Shown piece after piece: positions 1 to 6,827 of a stretch of DNA of 64,000 bases (position 1 is its first letter; each line of letters begins with the position of its first letter). The stretch covers positions 62,001 to 126,000 of the forward strand of contig NZ_POTW01000004.1 in NCBI RefSeq assembly GCF_003236295.1. The letters are read 5' to 3'. The position numbers and the translations under genes were made by a program. Origin of the DNA: Jiangella anatolica. Lineage in GTDB: Bacteria; Actinomycetota; Actinomycetes; Jiangellales; Jiangellaceae. The notes under the pieces were generated by a model. That model had not been told where the DNA came from, did no database searches, and saw only the letters and a list, made by a program, of their open reading frames with translations.

Positions 1-180
1 CTGCTCGGCATCGGGTTCTGCGGCGCCCTCACCACCTACTCCACCTTCAGCTACGAAACCTTCCGCCTCGCCGAAACCCGGGCACTTTTCTACGCCGCCA
101 TGAACGTCACCGTCAGCGTCATCGCCGGTCTCGGCGCCGCCCTGCTCGGCTACACCATCCTCCAAGCACTCACCCCGTGA
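1..180 (+). CDS. crcB: CrcB/Fluc fluoride channel, C-terminal 59 residues (5' end outside window)
   Basis: The window opens inside this gene, so its start and promoter cannot be seen. The fragment contains [12 protein letters not shown], which matches the conserved threonine/serine-rich segment of CrcB/Fluc channels, and it ends in a hydrophobic helix (about fragment residues 35-56). Fluc proteins are small four-helix membrane channels that act as dual-topology dimers and let fluoride leave the cytoplasm. The neighbourhood (two fluoride riboswitches, DUF190, enolase) supports the assignment. Actinobacteria often carry two adjacent crcB genes, so a partner may lie just outside the window. Confidence 0.85.
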   Translation: MLGIGFCGALTTYSTFSYETFRLAETRALFYAAMNVTVSVIAGLGAALLGYTILQALTP

Positions 181-301
181 ACAAGCACCAGCCACCCCCC
201 TGAGCTGTGACGCACGCAGCTGAAGATGCCCGGGTGCGATGCGCGGTCTGGCCGCTGGCGACGTCGGCGGGCACCCGCGGTACGCCAGCCTTCCTTGACA
301 G

Positions 302-733
302 CTACGTCGGGTCGTCGACGGGTGTGGTGATCCCGGCCAGGCGGGTTAGGGCCGTGAAACCGTCGTCGCTGCCTGGCCAGTGGGCGCGGACGGCATCCAG
401 CCCGGCTCGGCGGACGACCGAGCGGAGGACAACGGTGACGATGATGGCGTCGTCGGCGTACCCGAGGACCGGGATGAAGTCCGGAATGAGATCGATCGGG
501 ATGGCGAGGTAGACCAGCAAGAGGCCGAGTCGAATGCGGATCCCGCGAGGCAGAGTCTTGTCCGAAGCCAGGTTGCGGATCAGGCGCAGGACGTCGGGCA
601 GGATGCGCACCGCCTCGCGTAGCAGCCCGCCTCGTGGTCGAAGGATGACGAGCGCGATAATCAGGGCCAGCCAGGCGAGCAGCAGTGCGGCGCCCAGGCC
701 GATCACGAGATCCCACCAGAACGAGCCGGTCAT
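302..733 (-). CDS. YkvA-like DUF1232 membrane protein
   Basis: This 143-residue protein has an N-terminal membrane helix (about residues 5-31). A second hydrophobic stretch contains PIDLIPDFIPVLGYADDA, the hallmark of the DUF1232/YkvA family, whose function is unknown. Its ATG overlaps the stop of the upstream ChrB-like gene by four bases, so the two are probably translationally coupled. Sitting in a fluoride-resistance locus suggests a stress role, but nothing in the protein itself shows one. Confidence 0.75.
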   Translation of the reverse strand: MTGSFWWDLVIGLGAALLLAWLALIIALVILRPRGGLLREAVRILPDVLRLIRNLASDKTLPRGIRIRLGLLLVYLAIPIDLIPDFIPVLGYADDAIIVTVVLRSVVRRAGLDAVRAHWPGSDDGFTALTRLAGITTPVDDPT

Positions 734-1332
734 GACTCCTGCACCGTCCGCAAACGGGACCGCCCGCGCGCAGCGGCCAGCGGTCCGGGCGTTTCGGCGT
801 TGAGTGCGGCCTCCTCGAAGGCGGCCAGGTCGGCGGCCGCCTCCTCCACGGCGCCACGAGCGACGTCACCACCAGACGCCCCGAAGTAGTCCCGGGTGGC
901 GATCTTGGACAGCCAGGCTCGGAAGCGTTCCAGGTCGGCCTCGGACTCTTCGACCTCGGCATAGGTGGCCCGGCCGCGGGCGCGTTCGTCGGCCAGTTCC
1001 CGTCGCAGCGACGGGAGCCGTTCCAGAACCTCGGCGTACTCGGCGTCGCGAGCGGCGTTGAACTCGGCGATCACGGCCTGCTCCTCCGCCTCGTCGGTGA
1101 ACGCCATGGACAGGATCCGGATGCTTCCGGACTGGTGGCGGACGCGGTCGGCCAGGCGCCGTACCTCGCGAGCCACTTCCGGGCGTGCCGGCAACAAGCA
1201 CGTCGACTGCTGCAGGTACAGCGCCCCGAGCGAGCGCAGCTTGCGCCAGACCTGGACTCGTAACGTCCCGGGTGCACCAGCCGTGGAGGCGCTCACCACC
1301 AGCCAACGCCGGTCAGCTGAATCAATCGTCAC
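730..1332 (-). CDS. ChrB N-terminal domain-like protein
   Basis: The 200-residue protein resembles the N-terminal domain of ChrB, a protein found beside chromate transporters. It shows RWLVVSAST, then VWRKLRSLGALYLQQSTCLL, and ends in a long charged helical region (about residues 75-185). No chromate transporter ChrA is visible here. The start is GTG with no ribosome-binding site. A TAACAT -10-like hexamer ends six bases upstream, so the message may be leaderless and separate from the DUF190 gene 57 bases upstream. It overlaps the DUF1232 gene by four bases. A role in fluoride stress is inferred only from position. Confidence 0.65.
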   Translation of the reverse strand: MTIDSADRRWLVVSASTAGAPGTLRVQVWRKLRSLGALYLQQSTCLLPARPEVAREVRRLADRVRHQSGSIRILSMAFTDEAEEQAVIAEFNAARDAEYAEVLERLPSLRRELADERARGRATYAEVEESEADLERFRAWLSKIATRDYFGASGGDVARGAVEEAAADLAAFEEAALNAETPGPLAAARGRSRLRTVQES

Positions 1333-1340
1333 GTTCAGAT

Positions 1341-1354
1341 GTTACATCCGTAAC
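1341..1354 (-). promoter_or_regulatory. Palindrome GTTAC-N4-GTAAC before the ChrB-like gene
   Basis: A perfect 5-4-5 inverted repeat lies just upstream of the GTG start and overlaps the TAACAT element proposed as the -10 box. That is where a repressor site would sit. The protein that binds it is unknown. Confidence 0.4.
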
Positions 1355-1388
1355 GAGTTCCTGGACACCTGCGGTCGCCCCGGCGCAT

Positions 1389-1727
1389 TCAGTGCCGGTG
1401 AACGGCGTAGTGGATGGTGTCGACCTCGTCCAGCGCGACCAAGCCAGAAAGGTTCAGCTCGTCCAGCTGCGGCAGGAACGCGCGGACCCGTTCCGGTGCG
1501 TCGACGATGAGGATCAGCAGCGGCAGGTCCTCGCTCAATCGGAACAGGTGCGTGGTGTGGATCCGCGAGGTGGCGCCGTAGCCCTCGACGCCCCGGAGCA
1601 CGCTCGCGCCGGCTAGGCCGGCCTTGTGGGCGCGGTGCACGATCTCGGTGTAGAGCGGCTTGTGGTGCCACCGATCGCTCTCACCGACGAAGATCGACAG
1701 CCGCAGTGAGCGTCCCTGCTCCTTCAC
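1389..1727 (-). CDS. DUF190 protein, fluoride-riboswitch associated
   Basis: The 112-residue protein carries the DUF190 signature: [18 protein letters not shown] near the N-terminus, then [16 protein letters not shown]190 genes are common companions of crcB; their biochemical role is not established. I chose the GTG at 1727 because GGGAGGA lies at good spacing before it. A longer frame starting 33 codons upstream would run through the fluoride aptamer. Expression is likely switched on by fluoride through the riboswitch ending about 37 nt upstream. Confidence 0.8.
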   Translation of the reverse strand: MKEQGRSLRLSIFVGESDRWHHKPLYTEIVHRAHKAGLAGASVLRGVEGYGATSRIHTTHLFRLSEDLPLLILIVDAPERVRAFLPQLDELNLSGLVALDEVDTIHYAVHRH

Positions 1728-1763
1728 GGTTCCTCCCGGACACGGTCCGCTGCCGTGCACAGA

Positions 1764-1828
1764 GTAGGAGCCATCAGCCTCACGAGGAGGCGGTTCGGGC
1801 CGAGTGACCCCGGCGGGATCCATCACCG
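1764..1828 (-). promoter_or_regulatory. Fluoride riboswitch (crcB motif) controlling DUF190
   Basis: Read on the minus strand, this segment opens with GGTGATGG, whose GGTG pairs with CGCC. It then has GAACCGCC, a small hairpin GCCTC-ctcgt-GAGGC, and the conserved tail CTGATGGCTCCTAC. These match the crcB-motif aptamer, including the invariant GATG segments at both ends. An extra short GGG/CCC hairpin lies between the first stem and the ACCGCC element. Downstream, CACGG/CCGTG forms a hairpin just before the Shine-Dalgarno sequence. Confidence 0.85.
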
Positions 1829-1925
1829 ATCTTCAGTACAGCGCTATCGGCCGTCCGCGGTCAAGGGCAACCCACCTGCATGGGAGGCTTGCGAGTGGTC
1901 GGCCATCGGCGGAGACTGAGAGAAC

Positions 1926-1979
1926 AGGCGATGAGGCTCGCCTTCGACCGCGGAGCATTTCCGCTGATGGCCTCTACCG
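1926..1979 (+). promoter_or_regulatory. Fluoride riboswitch (crcB motif) controlling Nudix-enolase operon
   Basis: The segment begins AGGCGATGAGGCTCGCCT, where AGGCG pairs with CGCCT. It continues ACCGCGGAGCATTTCCGC, with the hairpin GCGGA/TCCGC, and ends CTGATGGCCTCTACCG. This closely follows the well-studied Thermotoga petrophila fluoride aptamer as I recall it, including the pseudoknot GAGGC/GCCTC. The tail CCTCTACCG (1971-1979) is exactly complementary to CGGTAGAGG (2014-2022), which overlaps the ribosome-binding site. Translation is therefore probably blocked until fluoride locks the tail into the aptamer. Confidence 0.93.
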
Positions 1980-2030
1980 CACCACCGTCGAGCGCTCAGG
2001 CGCGCAGACGATTCGGTAGAGGAGGTCACC

Positions 2031-2525
2031 ATGGCCGATCACGCCACCACCGTGGACCTGCGCTGTTCCGCGGTCCTGTTCCGCGAGCAGGCGGTCCTAC
2101 TCGTCCACCGCGGCTACGACAGCGGCTCCGACTGGGTTCTGCCCGGTGGCACACCGCTTCCTGGCGAGAGCATGATCGCGTGCGCCCGCCGGGAGGTCCG
2201 TGAAGAGACCGGGCTGTCCGTCGACCCTGTCGGCGTTGCGTTCGTTCTGGAGGCCGCTGAACCCGGCGGCACCATGCGCACCGTCGACCTCGTCTTCCTG
2301 GTCACCGAAGCCCCGCCGGTCGAGCCACCTCGGCGGTTGGAGCCCGCTCTGGACCCCCGGTTCACCGCGCTGGACCGGCTACACGAGCTAGATTTGAGGC
2401 CTCCACTGGCCGGTTATCTCCGCGGACTGCACGACCGTGGCGCCGACCCATCCGGGATCTACCTCGGGAACCTCTGGCGGCCCACCCGTCGCCCGGCCGG
2501 TGCTGGAGCCCGCAGTGGCGCATGA
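2031..2525 (+). CDS. Nudix hydrolase, first gene of a fluoride-responsive operon
   Basis: The 164-residue protein contains a complete Nudix box: a G-x5-E-x7-REVREETGL pattern starting at GGTPLPGES and ending REVREETGLSV. Nudix enzymes cleave a nucleoside diphosphate linked to another group, using metal held by the glutamates of the box. The substrate cannot be told from sequence. The ATG follows AGAGGAGGTCACC, a strong ribosome-binding site that can be sequestered by the riboswitch tail. The 3' end overlaps the enolase start, so both genes are read together. Confidence 0.88.
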   Translation: MADHATTVDLRCSAVLFREQAVLLVHRGYDSGSDWVLPGGTPLPGESMIACARREVREETGLSVDPVGVAFVLEAAEPGGTMRTVDLVFLVTEAPPVEPPRRLEPALDPRFTALDRLHELDLRPPLAGYLRGLHDRGADPSGIYLGNLWRPTRRPAGAGARSGA

Positions 2526-3789
2526 GATCACCGAAGTGAGGGCGATGGAGATCCTCGACTCACGTGGCCGCCCCACCCTCGAGGTCACCGTCGGCCTGCG
2601 CGACGGCAGCATTGACGTGGCCGGCGTGCCGTCCGGCGCCTCCACCGGCCGCCGCGAGGCCGTCGAACGCCGCGACGGCGACCCCGCCCGCTACGACGGC
2701 CAAGGCGTGCAGGGCGCTGTCGAGGCCGTCAACGGAGAGATCGCCGACCTGCTGCGCGGCCGGACCTGGACCGGCCTCCCAAACGTCGACACGGCGCTGA
2801 TCGACCTCGACGGCACCGCGAACAAGTCCAGGCTCGGCGCCAACGCCATCGTCGGTGTGTCGATGGCTTGCGCCCGCGCGCTCGCCGCCGCCTCCGGCCG
2901 CGAGCTGTGGCGATGGCTCACCCCCGCCGGCGTGCAACCGCGCCTGCCGGTGCCGTCGTTCAACGTCATCAACGGCGGCGTGCATGCACCCAACCCGCTG
3001 GACTTCCAGGAATTCATGATCACCCCCATCGGTGCACCCTCCATGGCCGAAGCGGTGCGCGCCGGCGCCCAGGTCTACGCGGCGCTGCGGCGGCTCCTGC
3101 ACAGCCTGCACGAGGTCACCGGACTGGGCGACGAAGGCGGCTTCGCCCCGCAGATCCGCGAGCCGGAAGACGCCCTCCGATTCCTGGTCACCGCCATCGA
3201 GAACGGCGGCTACCGCGCCGGCGCCGACGGCGTGATGATCGCGCTGGACCCGGCCGCCTCAGAGTTCCACCACGACGGGCGCTACCGAGTCGCCGGAGCC
3301 CATCTGAGCTCGTCGGAGCTGATCGACCGGTACACCGAGATGCTCGCGTTCTTCCCGATCTGGAGCATCGAGGACGGCCTCGCAGAAGACGACTGGGACG
3401 GCTGGGCCTACCTGACCGCGCGGCTCGGCGACCAGGTCCAACTCGTCGGCGACGACATCTTCGTCACCAACACCGCCATCATCGCCGACGCGATCGACCA
3501 GCGCATCGGCAACGCCGCGCTCATCAAGGTCAACCAGATCGGCACCGTCACGGAAGCCCTCCACGCCATCGACACCTGCCGCCAGGCCGGCTACGCCCAG
3601 ATGGTCTCCCACCGCTCCGGCGAAACCACCGACACCTTCATCGCCGACCTCGCCGTCGGCTCCGGCTGCGGACAACTCAAGACCGGAGCACCCGCCCGCG
3701 GCGAACGAATCGCCAAATACAACCGACTCCTGCGCATCGCCGCCGAGCACCCCGAGCTCGCCTATGGACCATGCAGCGTGGAAGCGTAA
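2515..3789 (+). CDS. eno: Enolase (phosphopyruvate hydratase)
   Basis: With GTG at 2515 the protein has 424 residues, the usual enolase length; GGAG lies six bases upstream. It keeps ILDSRGRPTLEV, SGASTG, the active-site GDEGGFAP, the metal-binding segments around IEDGLAEDDW and VGDDIFVTN, LIKVNQIGT with the catalytic lysine, and SHRSGETTDT. It should therefore interconvert 2-phosphoglycerate and phosphoenolpyruvate. Enolase is strongly inhibited by fluoride together with phosphate. Placement behind a fluoride riboswitch suggests this copy replaces or tops up the housekeeping enzyme under fluoride stress. That is inference, and the housekeeping gene is not in the window. Confidence 0.93.
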   Translation: MAHEITEVRAMEILDSRGRPTLEVTVGLRDGSIDVAGVPSGASTGRREAVERRDGDPARYDGQGVQGAVEAVNGEIADLLRGRTWTGLPNVDTALIDLDGTANKSRLGANAIVGVSMACARALAAASGRELWRWLTPAGVQPRLPVPSFNVINGGVHAPNPLDFQEFMITPIGAPSMAEAVRAGAQVYAALRRLLHSLHEVTGLGDEGGFAPQIREPEDALRFLVTAIENGGYRAGADGVMIALDPAASEFHHDGRYRVAGAHLSSSELIDRYTEMLAFFPIWSIEDGLAEDDWDGWAYLTARLGDQVQLVGDDIFVTNTAIIADAIDQRIGNAALIKVNQIGTVTEALHAIDTCRQAGYAQMVSHRSGETTDTFIADLAVGSGCGQLKTGAPARGERIAKYNRLLRIAAEHPELAYGPCSVEA

Positions 3790-4513
3790 CGGCACGGGCG
3801 CGACAGCGATCCTGACGGTGCGCCGCAGAGGGCGCGCAGCTCGCCACTCGTCCGAAACGTTACCCGGCCAACACCGACGACCGCGCACCGCAGCAGCAGC
3901 ATGACACCGACGGTAGCGCCACCACGCGAACGGCACCGGAGCTAGAGCTGATACTGCTCGATGAGCACGAGCTGCCCGCTCCCGGCGGTTGCCCATGTTT
4001 GTGTGCCCCCGGCGGGGCGCGAACCTGCAAGTGAGAGCTGAGATGGCCCGCCAACGCCGGCGCACAGGCAACTGACGGGTAGGAGAAGCGCAACCGTGCG
4101 TACAGCGTCGTGGCACCTGACCACGGCCGACGAATGAGTTCCGCGTGGTGTCCTAGAGCCCAGCCCAGGTCCGGGTAGACCTCCGATCGGTTGCGCGCAG
4201 TGCTACACCAAGATCATGGGAGATCTGTGGGATGATCTTGGTGGCCAGGCCGGGTCATAGTGCGTGAGGCCGGGTGAGCCGAGGTCATGAACTGGGGGAG
4301 TGCGGATCGGGCAAGGTGCTGAGCGTCGGGTTTCCTTGTTCACGCCGAAGAGGTCACTGGTTCGATCCCAGTATCGCCCACCCAGGTCATCTCGTTTCGA
4401 TCACCTCCTTTCACCCGCCGATCCCGTTGAGTGGATGGCCTCGAGCGTCAGCGCGGTGTCCTTGAGCTCTGGGATGATCTAGAAACTCTCATCCGCGGCC
4501 AGCGTTCCGGGAC
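3790..4513. other. Gene-poor stretch between enolase and the arsenic island
   Basis: No convincing gene lies in these 724 bases; the open frames lack family signatures and plausible starts. The right half holds the 209-bp tRNA-ended repeat described separately. On the minus strand at 4003-4030 there is a weak resemblance to a tRNA 3' end (GCAGGTTCGCGCCCCGCCGG) with a mismatched T-stem, which may be a decayed tRNA scar. Confidence 0.5.
4174..4382 (+). repeat. 209-bp direct repeat, copy A, ending in a tRNA-Val(CAC) 3' half (putative att site)
   Basis: This segment aligns without gaps to 34497-34705 at about 77% identity by hand count. The last 45 bases (4338-4382) are the 3' half of a tRNA: the anticodon loop TTCACGC, the stem CGAAG, variable bases, the T-arm ACTGG-TTCGATC-CCAGT, and the acceptor strand ATCGCCC followed by ACC. 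The matching 5' half is absent, so it is not a working tRNA gene. Upstream, CAAGATCAT and ATGATCTTG form a 9-bp inverted repeat present in both copies. The pattern fits a tyrosine-integrase attachment site whose core starts in the anticodon loop. Confidence 0.7.
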
Positions 4514-5356
4514 TCAGGCCGCGCGGCGCCGTTCGAGGAGGACGGTGTCGTGCCAGGTGCCGTCGCGCTGGGCGATCTTCTCGCGGATGCCGACGGTGCG
4601 GTAGCCGGCTTGGTGGTGCAGGGAGAGACTGGCGCGGTTCTCGGTGAAGATCGACGTCTGGAGGGTCCAGATGTCGTCCTCGTCGGCCGAGGTGACCTGC
4701 TGGCGCAGCAGGGCTTTGCCGACGCCGCGGCCGCGGAAGGCGGCGTCGACGTAGACGGAGGTCTCGCCGACGCCGCGGTAGGCGTCGCGGCCGGAGGCGG
4801 GGGAGACGGCGGTCCAGCCGACGACGGTGCCGTCGATCTCGGCGACCCAGCGGTGGCCGGGCAGCCACTTCGCCGCGAGGCGGGTGCTCGGTGGTACCGA
4901 GGTCTCGAAGGTGGCGATGCCGGTGTCGATGCCCTCGCGGTAGATCCGGCGCACGTCGGCCCAGTCGTCGTCGGCGAGGGCCCGGATGGTGACGTCGGCG
5001 GGGATGTCGTCGGGGCAGCACGGCCGGGACGCGGTGGTGAGGCCCATGACGACGTCGGCCATGTGGGGCAGGCCGGTGCAGCAGGCCTCGTTGACGGTGA
5101 CGCGGGTGCTGGTGCCGACCTTGGAGACGTGCACGAAGCGCGCGTCGGTGAGCTTGCGCACGTGGTGCGATGCGGTGGACTGGCTGATGCCCAGGAGGTC
5201 GGTGAGCTCGCCGACGGTCATGCCGCCGTTCGAGGTGGCGACGGCGTGCAGCAGCCGGACCCGGGTGGGGTCGGAGAGGGCGGCGAAGCACTCGGCGTAG
5301 TCCGCCGCCGCCTCGGTGGGGAGCAGCACCTGCGGACGGGTCGCGAGTGTCGTCAT
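4514..5356 (-). CDS. ArsR repressor fused to ArsN-type GNAT acetyltransferase
   Basis: Residues 1 to about 118 form an ArsR winged helix (ALSDPTRVRLLHAV, then the recognition helix ISQSTASHHVRKL). Vicinal cysteines at 92-93 (EACCTG) and 113-114 (RPCCPDD) could bind arsenite or an organoarsenical. Residues 121-276 are a GNAT domain of the phosphinothricin acetyltransferase/ArsN type (GETSVYVDAAFRGRGVGKAL, IFTENRASLSLHHQAGYRTV). ArsN enzymes acetylate arsinothricin or phosphinothricin using acetyl-CoA. One polypeptide may thus sense and detoxify an organoarsenical. It is divergent from a flavoprotein gene, with ATCGA-type repeats between them. Confidence 0.9.
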   Translation of the reverse strand: MTTLATRPQVLLPTEAAADYAECFAALSDPTRVRLLHAVATSNGGMTVGELTDLLGISQSTASHHVRKLTDARFVHVSKVGTSTRVTVNEACCTGLPHMADVVMGLTTASRPCCPDDIPADVTIRALADDDWADVRRIYREGIDTGIATFETSVPPSTRLAAKWLPGHRWVAEIDGTVVGWTAVSPASGRDAYRGVGETSVYVDAAFRGRGVGKALLRQQVTSADEDDIWTLQTSIFTENRASLSLHHQAGYRTVGIREKIAQRDGTWHDTVLLERRRAA

Positions 5357-5455
5357 GACCGGAGTCTATCGACGAACCTCGATGGTTGCCATCATCGATG
5401 CCGGTCGATAGAGTCGGCCGCAACGATCGATGAAGTTCGATGAAGGAGTCCTGTC
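5357..5455. promoter_or_regulatory. Divergent promoter with ATCGA/TCGAT operators
   Basis: The 99-bp gap between the divergent arsR-arsN fusion and the flavoprotein gene carries repeated inverted elements: CTATCGACGAACCTCGATGG, CATCGATGCCGGTCGATAG and ATCGATGAAGTTCGATGAAG. These suit an ArsR dimer acting on both genes. GGAG lies before the flavoprotein ATG. Confidence 0.6.
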
Positions 5456-6778
5456 ATGGCGTACCCCGTGGTGGTCGTCGGTGCCGGCCCGGTCGGCCTG
5501 GCGGCCGCGGCCGAGCTGGTCGAGCGCGAGATCGAGGTCCTGGTGCTCGAGCGCGGCGCGAGTGCGGGTGCCGGCGTCTCGGAATGGGGGCACATCCGGC
5601 TGTTCTCGCAGTGGCCGGAACTGGTGGCGCCCGCCGCTCGACGCCTGCTCGAGGCGCGCGGCTGGGATGGCCCGGCCGGTGACGGCTACCCGACCGGCGC
5701 CGAGTGGGTGCGCGACTACCTGGCGCCGCTCGCGGAGACGCTGGGGGAGCGGGTCCGCTCTGGTGCGGAGGTCGTCGGTGTCGCCCGCCGTGGCCGGGAC
5801 CGGGTCGTGGACGAGGGTCGCGACACCGAGCCGCTCGCCGTCCACGTCCGCTACGCCGACGGCCACGAGGAGCGCGTCCTCGCACGCGGGCTGGTCGACG
5901 CGTCGGGCACCTGGGTCGCCCCGAACCCGCTGGGCGGCGACGGGCTGCCGGCGCTGGGCGAGGCGAACGCCGTCGAGGCGGGCCGGCTGAGCTACCGCGG
6001 ACCGGACCTGTCCGACCCCGTCGTGCGGGAACGGTTCGCCGGCCGGCACGTCGTCGTCGCCGGCAGCGGACACTCCGCCCTCACCGCGCTGGTGTCCCTG
6101 GCCGAGAGCGCCACTGTCACCTGGGTGCTGCGCCGCGGTGCCGTCGGCGACACCTTCGGCGGCGGCGACGCCGATGAGCTTCCGGCCCGCGGCCGGCTCG
6201 GCCAGCGCGCCCGGCACGCGGTCGAGGCCGGCCGGGTCCGCGTCGTCACCGGCTTCCGTACCGAGGCCGTCGAGGTCCAGCCCGACAGCCGGGTCGCCCT
6301 GGTGTCCGACGCGGGCCGGCGCATCGACGACGTCGACCAGGTCATTGCCCTGACCGGCCTGCGTCCGGATCTCGGCTGGTTGTCCGAGCTGCGGCTCGAA
6401 CTCGACCCGACCCTGCAGGCACCGGTGAAGCTCGCGCCCGTGATCGACCCGAACGTCCACTCGTGCGGCAGCGTCTCGCCGCACGGCGTCCGCGAGCTCG
6501 CGCACCCCGAGCCCGGCGTGTACCTGGCGGGGATGAAGAGCTACGGCCGGGCGCCGACGTTCCTGGCCATGACCGGTTACGAGCAGGTCCGCAGCATCGC
6601 GGCCGCCTTCGCCGGCGACCATGCCGCCGCCGAGCGGGTCGAGCTGGTGCTGCCCGAGTCCGGCGTCTGCGGCGGATCCGGCGGCTACGGCGGCGACGAC
6701 GCCAGCGGCGGCTGCTGCGGCACGGCGGCCGGCCCGGAGCTGATCACGCTCGGAGCGCTCGTTCGTAGCTCGAACTGA
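5456..6778 (+). CDS. FAD-dependent oxidoreductase of the ars locus, cysteine-rich C-terminus
   Basis: The 440-residue protein starts with a dinucleotide-binding GAGPVGLAAAAELVERE (residues 8-24). A second nucleotide motif, VVVAGSGHSALTAL, lies near the middle. It keeps an oxidoreductase fold through YLAGMKSYGRAPTFL. The glycine-rich tail contains a single Cys and a CC pair at 420-421. It is divergent from the arsR-arsN fusion and shares its operators, so it is probably arsenic-induced. A role in oxidising organoarsenicals or arsenite is inferred from context; the substrate is unknown. The CC tail recurs in other proteins of this island and may bind As(III). Confidence 0.75.
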   Translation: MAYPVVVVGAGPVGLAAAAELVEREIEVLVLERGASAGAGVSEWGHIRLFSQWPELVAPAARRLLEARGWDGPAGDGYPTGAEWVRDYLAPLAETLGERVRSGAEVVGVARRGRDRVVDEGRDTEPLAVHVRYADGHEERVLARGLVDASGTWVAPNPLGGDGLPALGEANAVEAGRLSYRGPDLSDPVVRERFAGRHVVVAGSGHSALTALVSLAESATVTWVLRRGAVGDTFGGGDADELPARGRLGQRARHAVEAGRVRVVTGFRTEAVEVQPDSRVALVSDAGRRIDDVDQVIALTGLRPDLGWLSELRLELDPTLQAPVKLAPVIDPNVHSCGSVSPHGVRELAHPEPGVYLAGMKSYGRAPTFLAMTGYEQVRSIAAAFAGDHAAAERVELVLPESGVCGGSGGYGGDDASGGCCGTAAGPELITLGALVRSSN

Positions 6779-6791
6779 CCGTCCTCGCTGA

Positions 6792-6824
6792 GATCGGCCG
6801 CCGTCCACGGGACGGCGGCCGATC
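6792..6824. terminator. Bidirectional terminator hairpin
   Basis: GATCGGCCGCCGTCC and its exact reverse complement form a 15-bp perfect stem with a 3-base loop. It lies between two convergent flavoprotein genes. Confidence 0.85.
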
Positions 6825-6827
6825 GCG

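Noticed and set aside
1727-1826. N-terminal extension of the DUF190 protein
   Set aside because: These codons are the fluoride aptamer and its linker. The GTG at 1727 has the proper ribosome-binding site.
4003-4030. Second tRNA-like 3' end on the minus strand
   Set aside because: The T-stem has a mismatch and no other tRNA parts are found. The resemblance may be chance in GC-rich DNA.
4274-4482. Open frames across the tRNA-ended repeat, also at 34583-34933
   Set aside because: Their similarity to other predicted proteins would come from the tRNA 3' half itself. No ribosome-binding site or family signature is present.
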